Below, in pieces: positions 22,241 to 34,202 of a stretch of 64,000 bases of DNA (position 1 is the first letter of the stretch; each line of letters starts with the position of its first letter). The DNA lies in NCBI GenBank assembly GCA_047495785.1, contig JBLDXI010000019.1:558001-622000 (forward strand), in the 5' to 3' direction. This stretch comes from Lepidodermella squamata (taxonomy: Eukaryota > Gastrotricha). The position numbers and the translations under genes are program-made. The notes under the pieces are model-generated. The model saw only the letters and a program-made list of their open reading frames with translations, was not told the origin of the DNA and did no database searches.

Positions 22241-25200
22241 TTGGTGGTCGCGACTGCGCTACATCTGGCCATCCATATGCAGTTCTCAGTTGGCCAAGAA
22301 ATTGCCGAGCTTTCTCTCCCAAACGGCAACTCAAGTGAGCGTAAAACCACAAACATAATTATTTCCAGGTATTTCCCATGCGATAAGAAGATGTCGTTAG
22401 CGTCGTTGAATAACTCGGATTTAGGCTTGTTTACATCAATTTCAAGGTGATAGTTGGCAAGTAATTAAGTCTTTTTTGACCTCTTCCTTCACGTTAACAA
22501 CCCCGCTTTAACTTGTCACCCGTCACATTCAAATGATCGTAAACAAGCCTAAATCCGAGTTATTCAACGACGCTAACGATGTGCGCAAGGGAAAATTCCA
22601 ATATTTATTACGGCAGCATTTTCAATGTTACTTGGGAATGTCCTGCCTATTTTGCATTCTCATTTGAGTTTGAGTTGACGCTTCGATATTCAAGCTTAGA
22701 ACAAAATCATACCACATTCCTTATTATCGAGATTCGAAAAAGCATGAAAAAGATAACTTTGTATTCCCTTTTTCTTACCATATATTACTCATACCATCTT
22801 ACCATACCATATCTTACCATATCAAAGAACTGCGTAACAAGTAGTATTTTTTGTGTTCTTGAAGTCTCTGTAACAACACTTTTTCATTTCTTCAGTCGTA
22901 GGAAACATACTTTGGCAAACGAGGATGACCGCCGCATTCGATAGTGGATTGAAAACAGTTAAACTCACAAAAGATGAAAGCAATTATCAAACTGGAGCAA
23001 TTTGGTGCAACACGGTAATGATTCGTCTGTTACAATAAGCCTAAATTATGGTCATTTACAAGCTCAGAGTATCACATCTCCTCACATTCGTGTGCAAGTG
23101 CGATTTGGGATAAACATTACAACAGGAAATGGTGCAACATTCGCCATTCTGCTTGTAGATCGATATAAAACTGCAAAAAGTAAGAATAGCAGTTGTTGAA
23201 ATAAGATTCTCATCATCGCATGACATTGGTCACAGGTGGGAAAAATTTGGATGTGCAGAAAGATTCGTTCGTCGGGCTTGGCGTTATTTTTTCGCCGATG
23301 AGAAAATTAGCCTACGTCATTTATTCCCGAGTCGCGTTTGACACACTGAATGACGTATCATACTATTACGGCCAACCGATACAGATAGCCGAGAAGGGTG
23401 TCAACTCCTTTCACAACGGAACTTATTTGATAACCGTAGAAGTTTGCGACAACGAGTTGTCAGTGTGGATGAACAGTCTCGATGGTAGCAATCCCACAAA
23501 GCCTTTTTCCAAACTCAAATTGTACGCTTTTGACTCGCTTGTTTACGACTTACAGCTAGGTGTATCTGCCACGGGTTACGACACTGCCTCTGGCTATGTT
23601 GACGTTGCGTCGGTTACAACGACTTATCTCTCTTCAAACAGCAGTAAGCAACTCTGTTATCTACTTCGCCTGATTTTGAGATTTTAAACAGGCAAAACGT
23701 GGTCGCTGGTTGATAATTTGACGTTCGCTGGTGGTGACCCGGGTTAGTGATTTATTTTTCTTGTGAATGATAGGTGAAAAGCTTCTTCACAGCCAATTAC
23801 AACACTGCTGCGAAGAAAACGACCGATTTTTCGGCCCTCACCCCATCTGACAATTTTTCGCCCTCGAAAGGCTACAACTTACAACCTCCAACTAATTATC
23901 GCCACTCAGCCTTTTACTCGAAAAATGTGAGAAAGAATTACCCCGGTATGTCATTATATCATTTTTATAATCAGGTTTTACCGCAAGATGGTTCTGACAT
24001 ACGCGTGGTTTTCACGTTGAACGTTCAACGAGTCGATAATGGGAATGGCTTCACTTTGTTTATAGTTCCTGTTGGTTCGCCAGCCGTTGGCGTAAACTGT
24101 AATATAAATTTTTGGCTAGCGTATCAATTAGTTTTGATTTTTTTAATAAGCCACTGTTGGATTCCTGACTGACCCTTTACGCGGTGTAGCTGTCATTGCC
24201 GGCGGGCCGTCCAGGAACCATACCATCCGTTTAGTCCATGCTGACTCAGGTGGTTACGGATCTATGAATGGAATTCTTGCCCTCGTCAACCTAGCATCAA
24301 CAGTGACGGAGAGAGTCAGTTACAATAATACAGCTTTGAGATAGCGGTGCTGGGAGATTATGTTTCTGTAAGAAATTCGGCTGTAAAAGTCAAACGCTAA
24401 TCAGATTGTTTTTAGGTGACTGCTTATTCCCCTGGCAATGGCTTGACGATTCTGGCGAAGGATGTGCGGATACTTAATTTTTGGTCCATTAAACCATTTA
24501 TTGTTGGCGTTGGGGCTCACAGCTTGAGTGTCCCTAATGAGGTCTACGTGATATCTATTCGTGTATTCAAATCTGACCATACGACTGATGTCGACCCATT
24601 TCCTGTGCCAGCTGGGATGACCCGCCTTCCTCAATTCAGTTTCAACGGATCGAATTTTGGTATGAAGCAAATCTTTTGAGGCGTAGGGATTTTTTGCTTT
24701 CTTCTACTAGAAAATTGGATTATCGAGTATCGTCATCAAAATTGGACCAAAATCAATCCACTGCTAGTCCCGCGTAACACGGGCTTCATCCTACTGCCAA
24801 AAGACAGTGGCAGACAGGCTCGAATGTACAGCAAATTGGTTAGTATGAATACTTTCGTCCATTATGGAAAAATGCTACTTTTTTCGTCTAGAACTTGACT
24901 TCAAGTGGAAGCGATATCATAACTATGCGGGTGGCCGCAAATGTCGAAGCGGGGGCAGCTTGTGAGGGTTTTGCAGTATTCATAATACCGGCAGACCATT
25001 TCTACAATGCGAATCGTCCGTACTATAGAATGTGACTCATAATAATGATCGCTTAATTGGTTTATTTTAAATTTCCAGCGTCTTCCTTCTTCTTTCCGAA
25101 TCCTGTGAAAGGGATAGCGATAACTGTCAACAATACGGTGACGACATCGAGAAACGCAGGCCTCATTAACGCATATAGATTCTATAAAGGACCGCTACCA

Positions 25201-27360
25201 ACTGCTCCTGTTTTGGAACGTATTGATGACGATCGATTTCAGGGCTACTCAGTTTACGAAATATCGATGACTATCACTGCTGCATATGTAAGTCTTCAGT
25301 CTCACTGCATTGAGCAATAAATTACTCTTATCTCGCCTTCAGTCGGCCATCCTACTTTCAAATGGATCTAGCGTGGCTTTTAAAGCCAGGGAAAGTCGGG
25401 GTTTGTTCACAGCTGGACCATGGGCGGTTGGTGCTTCATCCGGAAGTAATGTGAATGCTGGCTGCCAGATTAGAGTCTATTCGATTGATGTTTATCGGTC
25501 AGCGTCAAAATCAAACTCTAATATCCCACAGGAAAATGGTTGATATTAAAACTCTTTTACACAGCAGATATCTAACTGCCCTCATTTCTTTTCAAGCTCT
25601 TGGCACTCTGATTCCTTCATTTTCTTACGACGGTTACAATTTAGGTGAATCTCATGTTCGAAATAATCAATTATTTTATATTAGGTCAAACATATTATTA
25701 GATAACTGGGTAGTGAAAGGAATAGATCCTGATGGAAGAGAAAGTCAATCTCCTCAAATGAGCCAGTATGCGACTGGAGGACTGCTTCTGATTCCGACAT
25801 CAGTGAAAAGGCAGGCGGCAATTTTTTCAACTCAGGTAATCTATCTGGCTGAAAATTGTGTTGTCTCTATTCTCTATTACCAATAGCCCCTCCCAGCCCA
25901 GCAGAATTTCAACTACAATTTCGTAGTCAACATAACAATAACGCCACAGTATCGCTACGGCGCCTTTGATATTTTTCTTGTTCCTGGAAAAAATCTTGAA
26001 ACTCTCAGTTGGAATTGTGAGTTATCAATTGTTGCCATTTTCTTTTAAGGATTTTCTTTGCCCAAAACAGACTCTTTATCAGAGTTCTACGCGCAGTCAC
26101 CACTGAATGGGTTCCACTTCATAGTGAGTCTAACAAATGGAGTAATTCTGAAAACGGTTTTTACCACTGAGGCGATACTTGGCGCGAACTTGACAACGGA
26201 GAGTTCCTTCAGCGCAGATTTGACTGTGAGCGATTCGAAACTGACTGGGAACACGCTTTATCGCCTTTCCATCACCGGTGATTTTATATCTGTACGTTTC
26301 ATCGTATTTTGCCGAAATGATGAAGATTCATTTACAGGTTGTTGGGACGTTGAACGATGGATCGGAGTTGATTGTTTTGGATAACATCAACGCACCTGGG
26401 TTGTCAAGCCACGGCCCTTGGCGTTTCGGAGTTGGAGCGAGGGCTTATGACTCGAACTTTCAGATGGCTGTTAATTCTATTGCCGCGTTCAATGGCGAGA
26501 ATTTGACAACCACGACGTCAACTACGACAACCACAACCACAACTGCAACGTCAACCCAAACCACATCAACCACAACCCCAACCGCGACGAGTACTCCGGT
26601 TAATTTCGATAGTACTACTACTTCGGCTACTAAGAATTCTTCGAACGGGGATACGTCCTCTCCAACGTCGCAGCCCACCTCAATAGCAACAAGCATAATG
26701 AACTTGGATAGTTTCCCGAAAATTGGTGAGGAAATTTATACACTAAGTATTCGAGTGTTTATCAACCATGAATTTGTAGAAATTTCGGGAAGTCTCAGGA
26801 GTACGGGCGTTATAACGCTTCTTGACCAACGAACTCTGCCGAGCGATTTCTGGGATGCATCTCTCGAAGATACCGATTCAAAGCTCTTTAAAGACGTTGC
26901 TTTAGTCTTCGAGTCAACTGTAATATTGCCGATTGAAGTTATATCGTTTAGCTGAAAATAATGTTGTTCTTAACAGTTGGAGCAAATTTATCTAGCAACG
27001 GGAAACTTCGCTGAGGTCAAGGCAACAGTCACGAAACTCAACAAAGGAAGCATTATTGCCGATTATATTGTCGCGCTGCGAAGCCTAACCCAATTGTCTG
27101 AGGAGCAGATCCAGGAAAAAGTATCACAGGTCGCGCAAAAACTTGCCGGTGTCATTGCAACAAAAATCGGGGAAATAATAAACATCAATGTCAAGGTGAT
27201 CAACGTGCCAAAACCATCCCTTGCGCCAACTGCGGCTGCAAGGCCGAAGATAACACCAGCTAAGACTTCATCGGCAACCGGCTCGCCACATTCGAATGCC
27301 ATTACCATACTGCTAGCAATTGATTCATTGCTGCTTCTATTACTATGTGTAAATATTTAG
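22241..27360 (+). pseudogene. Gene C: four-module lectin / mucin / SEA surface protein with start and frame lesions
   Basis: Exons match gene B in order. The signal-peptide exon ends at 22334; module 1 includes 22896-23014 (WQTRMTAAF), FAILLVDRY near 23150 and the long exon ending near 23642. Module 2 has NGNGFTLFIVP and GLTILAKDV, module 3 GFILLPKDSGRQARMYSK and GPWAVGASSGS, and module 4 FNYNFVVNITITP, FYAQSPLNGFHF and GPWRFGVGARAY. A short Thr-rich region (26500-26600) follows, then the SEA domain and a last exon (26977-27360) with TKLNKGSIIADYIVALRSLT and a hydrophobic tail. The codon matching the gene B initiator is TTG (22241), the nearest ATG (22237) is out of frame, and the next in-frame ATG (22269) would leave only a short leader. 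At 24334-24337 a T is missing relative to gene B (NNTAFEIAVLGDY), creating an immediate TAG. Either this is a young pseudogene or these are sequence errors. Confidence 0.75.
22395..22578. repeat. Perfect 40-bp inverted repeat in gene C intron 1
   Basis: Arms 22395-22434 and 22539-22578 are exact reverse complements (outer part CGTTAGCGTCGTTGAATAAC) with a 104-nt loop. Gene B intron 1 has no equivalent; it carries a hAT fragment instead. Confidence 0.85.
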
Positions 27361-27420
27361 ATAATGAATGTCGTCAACATATTTTGTGATGGTTTATAAA
27401 ATGAAATCGAAATGTCTTGT

Positions 27421-27430
27421 AATAAATAAA
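27421..27430 (+). terminator. Gene C poly(A) signals
   Basis: AATAAATAAA occurs about 60 bp after the stop codon. Confidence 0.55.
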
Positions 27431-28023
27431 TTCTAACAAATTTCAGCGATGCTGGTAACGCCGAGCCTGCCACAACGACAACGGCGAATACTTGAACTTC
27501 GAACATGTGGAAACGTCCAAATTAAACGTTCAGCTTTTTTTTCTGACAACATTCAACAAAAATGACTTATTTCGAACCGAAAGACAAAACTGTCACAGTC
27601 CACTACGACATTTCATTATGTTAGTATGTCCATTTATGTAGTCTATTTCCTAGAACTTCTTTGGAGCTTCCAAGCCAAATCTAAAATGTCCGAAATAGGA
27701 TGGGCCATTAAAGTCTTGTAGCTTCTACTTCTATCCATCCAATTAAACGGCAGGGTCTATGAAACGAGACAATTAACGCGAGCTATTTCTGACTTGTTGC
27801 AATTATCTTCTTGCCTTTTGTTGCCGACAGTATCAGCTTTCGTGGGATGACATATTTGCTTTCAATATTCCGTGCGCCGATGAAATCCGTGGCTTAATTG
27901 ACGATGCGAGGCTCCTATGATTGAAAACAAACAAGAATTTTGAGGCATCTTCATTACCTTCATAACGTTCATTCCGACTCAAATAATTAAACGAAATTCG
28001 ACTTGAATGAGGCGAAATAAAGC
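27431..28023. other. C-D intergenic region
   Basis: I see no coding sequence or repeat here. The gene D promoter must lie in this interval, but no convincing TATA box was found. Confidence 0.4.
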
Positions 28024-31000
28024 ATGGATATCCTAGAATGTCTAATCAAACTGTATCTTCTGTCATTTTTTACGGCTAACGTTTCAAGCCGTAAGTCATG
28101 AACTCAAATGATCGTTTTATACATGTTTTGATATCATCATTAGGTTTGGTAGCTTACTGGCCGCTTAATGAAGTGACATTGCTTGAGGACGTTAGTGGAA
28201 ACGAATATCACGGCAAGTTGTGCGACAACAGCCAGGCCCAGCTAGACCCCGGAAAAAACTCGTACATCGTCGGCCAGAACTCTGCCAGTTGCATAATTTT
28301 TCCGCATAGTGGCCTTTCTCTGAATGGTAGTTGGACTATAACTGGTCAAGTCTGGGTGAAATCTGGCCGTGGTCCCTTTTTTGAGTATCTAACTTTACCA
28401 CCCGGCTCATCACAGGCTGGAACTCATGCATGGTTGATGCCGGAAAATGGCGCAACTACGTTCTTCCTAAACCCTAGGATTGGCACTAGCAATTCAATGA
28501 CACAAAGCGGGATAATCAACCAATTCAACCAATGGATGACGCCTTGGGTTGCTTACGATGGCGCACAGTTTGCCGCCTACCACGGCCAACAAAATGTGAT
28601 TTTAAATATACCTAAAGGACAAGTCTTGGACAATAGACCATTCGGCATGATGATTGGAACAAGGTCAGTAAAGCAAAATGAAATTAATGCACCGAATTTT
28701 TATCGTCAAAACAGATGGCAATCTGAGGGCTTTTACGGAAACGTCGCCTGCTACTTTATCTTTGACGAGTGGGTCGTTTCTAAGGTGCTATTGCCCTCTA
28801 AAATCTGCAATCACAGTAAGATACCGTATTATTCGGCTACATCATCCATTCTAATAATTCTCGTAAACATTAGGGCCGAGTAAGAATTTTTACAGTGCTA
28901 TACCGCTGGCGCCAAACGCCGGTCAAGCTGTATTCTCAAGGGAGCTTTCGCTGGCTGTAGGAGCATCTTGTGATTTTTTTACGCTTGGAAATATTTTACG
29001 ATTTGACGGTTTTTTCCCTACCAGCCGGGTCAAAAACCTCGAAATGGATGGTGAGTGGTAAAGCCTTTACGCAGATGGTCGGTGCGGTATTGTCGGAGGA
29101 TAAGAGCGTTGACCAGGTGTCAGGAATATGGTGCTCTTCGGTTCGCTTTTTGAGGATTAATAGAGATGATAGAGTTATCTCACTCGCCATCAAGAAATTA
29201 AAATTTATGGGCGCAAAATGGCAAGAGATTAACGCTTTGTCCTTGAGTAAAAAAATGAAATCATTAGAAACCGGTCAATCGCTCTATCGATATCACCGGA
29301 TCGAGACGACCATTTTAAAGTTTGATTTGAGAGAACCGTTATACTTGATCGTTGACCGCTTACAATTTTCAAAATTTATGTAACTTTTTTACCCCAGGAA
29401 AGTGCGTTGATCACTTGCCATTTGGCGCCCGTGGCGTTCCATTTCTTATGGCGATTGAGCTCTCCGCCATTCCTACCAGAGAGTTCCTTCATCCTAAAAC
29501 TCTAAAAAGCCATGAATTTCAGAATATCACATCGCCGAAAATCCGAATCGAATCTCAATTTTGGGTGCAGATAACCTCGAGTTCCGGAAGCACATTTGCC
29601 GTCTGGTTGGTCGACCGTTATAGAACATCAATGAGTTTGTTTTACAATTTCTGGTAATCTCATAATTACCCAAGACCTACAGGCACGACCACACTTGATG
29701 TTCGAGTCACAAATTTCGCCGGTTTGGGCGTGGTTGTCTCGCTAGCAGATGACGCAGTATACACTCTATATTCTCGGGTGGCCAAGGAAGATTTGTCGGA
29801 TATTGATTTCTATCGCAACCCCTCAATACAAGTTGCCGAGAAAGCTATACCTGGACTTAATGCCACAAGCTCGGGGTCTTTTTATTTAATTACCTTGGAA
29901 ATCGTCGATAACATGTTGACGGTATGGCTCGAAATTGACGGAGGCTTGCATAGGATAGCCGGCGCTGTGAGTCTTCCGGGCTTTGACACGTTCTTCTACG
30001 ATTTGCAACTCGGATTAACCGCAACATCGAACACGATTGACTTCGGTGACGTTTGGGCGCTCACTGTTAACGCCTTCTACCTAACATCACAGACGAGTAA
30101 TTGCAGTTTCTTCGAAAAATATGGATTGCATTGTATTGATAGGTGTCACAAATTGGCAACCAATAAACGAACTAACGTTCGCAGGCGCTAATCCAAGTAA
30201 TGCCCTCATTTGCTACTGTAAACTTATGTTCAATTTAATCTTAAACTACTTGCAGCTAATTACAATACAGTGGCCAAAAGCACAACAGATAACAGTCCTA
30301 TTGCTCCATCAAGTGACTTTAATCCGATTACTGGATATTGCTTACAGCCACCGGTCAGCAATCGCCATTCAGCGATATATTCGAAGAGTGTAAGAAACGG
30401 ATTTATTTCCTCAAATATTGTGGAAAATTATTATTCTTTCAGGTTCTACCTCAAGATTCTACGTCCATCCGTGTTCAATTTACAATCAACGCGAAGAAAG
30501 TTGCTGAATCTACGGGATTTACGCTTTTCTTCGTTCGATCAGATTTGCTCGCAGCAGGAATACCATGTAAGAAAGAATTGATACACTTTCAATCAGGGGA
30601 ATAAAAATCGTTATTCTTCGTCTCTTCCAGCCTCTGTTGGACACTTGCCTGATCCGTTCCAAGGTCTCGCTCTCATAGCTGGAGGGCCAAAGTCTAATCA
30701 CTCTATACGCATCATTTACGATGATACCCTAAAATACCCAAGCTCAAGCTCATTTTTGGGGCTTATTGGCCTCGCGTCAAACTTTACCGAGCAAATCAGC
30801 TACGGAAATATTCTTTACGACTTCTTCATTAGCGGTGACTATTTATCGGTACAAAATCTGCAAAAGGAGTTTTTACTATTCAAGTTTTATTTCCCACAAT
30901 AGATTAACGTCTCGACTCCCGGAATGAATGCTGTGACTTTGGTGAAAAATGTCATGATTCCCGGGTTCCTTTCACTTCAACCTTTGACGATTGGCGTTGG

Positions 31001-33780
31001 CTCGCACAGTTTGGCGGTGCCGCATGAAGTATACGTCTTTTCAATCAGGGCCTTCAAGTCAACTGCGAATACACCGTCACCACCTGTCGATACTACCAGG
31101 ATGCCCCAATTCAGCTTTGATGGAATTAATTTCGGTAAGAAGTTTATTTTAATTGAACTAGGCTTACTAATTCATAATCGGAGCAGACAACTGGGGCGTG
31201 GACCTTCGATTCTTAAGAAATCAGTCAGCACTAATACCGGAAATTGCGGCCAAGAAAACTGGGTTCATCCTTATGCCGAATGTTGCTAATCGAGAAGCTA
31301 GAATATACAGCAAAATGGTGCGGCAAACATTTGTGTGTAATAACTGAATTTTTAGTTCTGTGACTCCAGAATCTCACGGGATCTGGTACCGAATTGGTTA
31401 CCATCAGAGCCACAGCCAATATCGAAATCGACGCTGTTTGCGACAGCTTAGTGCTATTCGTCATACCTTCTGAGGACTTCTACACGGCCAAAAGTAAATG
31501 TTCCACATAAAATCCTTTTTTGCTTAACAATGCGATATATTGCTAGTGTCAAATTACTTCTTACCTTATCCATTGCGTGGTACCTTTGTGTTTGTCAATA
31601 CTTCATCATCCGCCGCGCTAACAGCTGGTCTGTATCATAACAACCGAGCTGGCTTTGGAACCTTAACCTCCTCCAAGCCACTCGCCCAAGTCACCAATGA
31701 TCGCTTGCAGGGACTTTTGACATTAGAAATCACAATCACCACTCAGAGCGCCGCGGTAACTTCTTTAATGCTTTAATTGATAGATAGTGACATGAGTTTT
31801 ATCAGGGCGCAGTTCTGCTATCTGATGGATCTAAGTTATCTCTTCAAGGGAAAGCAAACGTTATGAAGGGCATGTATACTGCAGGGCCATGGGTGATAGG
31901 GGTTTCCGCGCGAAATGCACCTAATAATCAATGTCAAATGCGTTTGTGCTCAATTGACACATATCGGTCCCCTGCGAAATCGAATCCGATTATTGCTCCG
32001 GTTTTTCGTAAGTAAAAATTGTAAGTATAATCCTGAGATAACTACCTACACATTGATTTAGCTGGTTACGGTTATTTGGTGACCCCCGCAACGTACGACG
32101 GGTTCAATTTAGGTAAAAATCTAATGGCTTTTATCTAAAAAAATATAATTTTTACGCAGACAATTGGATCGTCAAAGCTAAAGACAGTGACAGCAGAGAA
32201 GCAGCTGTCGAAGCACCCTATCAATTATCCTCAGCAGGAGGCGTCTTCATCCAGTGCATGACAGCTCCGCGCCAGGCTGTTTTTCTCACTAGAGAGGTGC
32301 GCTCATTATTTTGCTGTTCGGTATTGCCATAATCAGTCATTTGCAGCCGCTACCCTCTGATCTCAGTTTCAGCTATACGTTCATTGTTAATGTATCATTA
32401 ACGAAGAATCCACCGCCTGGGGTATTTAGTATTTATTTGGCTCCAAGAAGTGATTTGCTTAAGACTAACTGGAATTGTAAGAATATCACCTTTAATTCAT
32501 CATTTCCTTAATTATGACTTCAACAGATACATTCTCTGAGTTATATGTTCAGTTACCGACTAAAGGCTTTTATTTCATCGCGAGTTTTGTCACGGGCGGT
32601 CTGCTGAAAACCGTTTACAGTGCAGATCCCACCTTAACTACCATTCTGTCTGCGCCATCTTTTGGAGAAGACGTGGTGGTAGACCCATCGCAACTAACCG
32701 GTGCCACTTCATACCGGCTCCAATTCAATGGGGATTACATTTCTGTGAGTAAGGCCTCAAGAGCGAATAAGGTAAATCTTATCGGGTTGTTCCATGTTCA
32801 GATTACGGCGAGATCAAGCACTGGATCTGTTTACGAAGTTTTGACGAATAAATATGCCCCAGGTATTTCATCGAACGGGCCTTGGCATTTCGGAGTAGCA
32901 TCAACGACATACAAGAATGGTTTCGAGTTCACCGTGAATTCCATTGAGGCATACAATACGAATTTTCAAACGTCCACGACATCGACTACAACGAACTCTA
33001 CCCCTACAACAAGCACTGATGGCACTTCTACTAACGAATCGACCGGAACAGTGACAACCGATACTATTTTACAAACGAAGCTAACATCAGGACCAGCCAG
33101 TAATAATATTTTGGAATCAAATGCGTTGGGTATTACCTATTGAAATCCTCCTTTATTGCTGTCGTAACATTCCGATTTTTTTTATTTTAGAAGTCATCGG
33201 TGTCATGTCGATAGGTGACATAATGAAGTTACCTGGCGGCGTTGAATTGAATACATCAGTTGAGTGGTCGAGCTCGTTGAACGATCCTAATTCCCAACTG
33301 TTCAAAGATGTCGCAGCAGCGTTTGAACCCGTGGTGAGTTTCCACTCTGAAGTGAAGCCATTTCGTTGACTCCATCAAATATTTCAGATTGAAGAAATTT
33401 ATATGGCGACTGGTGACTACTCCTACGTCAAAGCAACAGTTACTAAGCTGACAAAAGGCAGCATAATAGCTGATTACATAATTGCCCTGCGTAGTTTGAC
33501 GCAATTAACAGAGGCTGATATACAAGCGAAGGTCAAGATAGCTGTAGCTAGAGTTGCATCAGCTGTAGCAACAAAGCTCGGCGAAGGATTGGCTCTAAAA
33601 ATTACACAAGTCCACGCATTAACAACACAGCCGGCTGGTACAACGAAACCAGTTCCAAGAGTGGATAGGCCAACGAAAACACAACGGAACCAATCGCATC
33701 AAGTCAAGAATCCAACATTTCTGGTCTTTAGTGGTTTTCTCTTTTCAGTTCTTATTCATCAACAATTCTACCAAAGATGA
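28024..33780 (+). CDS. Gene D: LamG + four lectin-like modules + mucin + SEA, GPI-anchored surface protein
   Basis: Exon 1 (28024-28090) encodes a signal peptide (MDILECLIKLYLLSFFTANV). Exons 2-4 (28144-28663, 28715-28815, 28874-28969) encode a LamG/ConA-like domain: LVAYWPLNEVTLLEDVSGNE, a central GPFFEYL, and GFYGNVACYFIFDE near its end. Exons 5 and 6 (29025-29140, 29523-29634) begin module 1 with IWCSS and FAVWLVDRY. Modules 2-4 carry STGFTLFFV, TIGVGSHSLAVPHEVYVFSI, GFILMPNVANREARIYSK, GPWVIGVSARN, FSYTFIVNVSLT and GPWHFGVAST. A modest Thr/Ser region (about 32960-33120) leads into the SEA domain. The last exon (33388-33780) has TKLTKGSIIADYIIALRSLT and a C-terminus VFSGFLFSVLIHQQFYQR, which is less typical of a GPI signal than those of the other genes. 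Every exon I checked stays in frame and no lesion was found. Likely role: cell-surface glycan binding or adhesion (inferred from folds). Confidence 0.75.
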
Positions 33781-33884
33781 TCAGTGGAATTTCAAAGAAT
33801 GTAACAGAAGAGGACATTCATCCAATTTGCATGATGTTTCTATCATTGGACTGCTTTATTGGAATTTTGCGCCAGTTTCAGATC

Positions 33885-33890
33885 AATAAA
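33885..33890 (+). terminator. Gene D poly(A) signal
   Basis: AATAAA lies about 105 bp after the gene D stop. Confidence 0.5.
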
Positions 33891-34202
33891 CAATTTTCGA
33901 AAAGACACATTTTAATTAAATGAAAAAGTAGACAGTTTATTTTTCGTTAGCAGCGTTGATTCTAATGCAAGCTGATGCAGATTTTGATGGGAAAAAGATA
34001 TTTCCCTCAATCCATCGATTACAACCAAAATTGAACTCCATAAACTGATAAATGTCTTTTGGCGCCTTTTTGCCGGCCTTTTTGGCCTCGGTCAACTTAC
34101 TTTCTGTCGAATGCAGTAAGTTCAGCCTCTTGCTCTCATCGCAGCAGTTGTAATTTAACACTTATAATTTCGACGACCTCCACCCTGCGGTTGGCGGAGT
34201 TC
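33891..34202. other. D-E intergenic region left of the inserted element
   Basis: No signal-peptide exon for gene E is recognisable here. A 75-codon minus-strand open stretch (33937-34161) has no recognisable motif. Confidence 0.35.
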
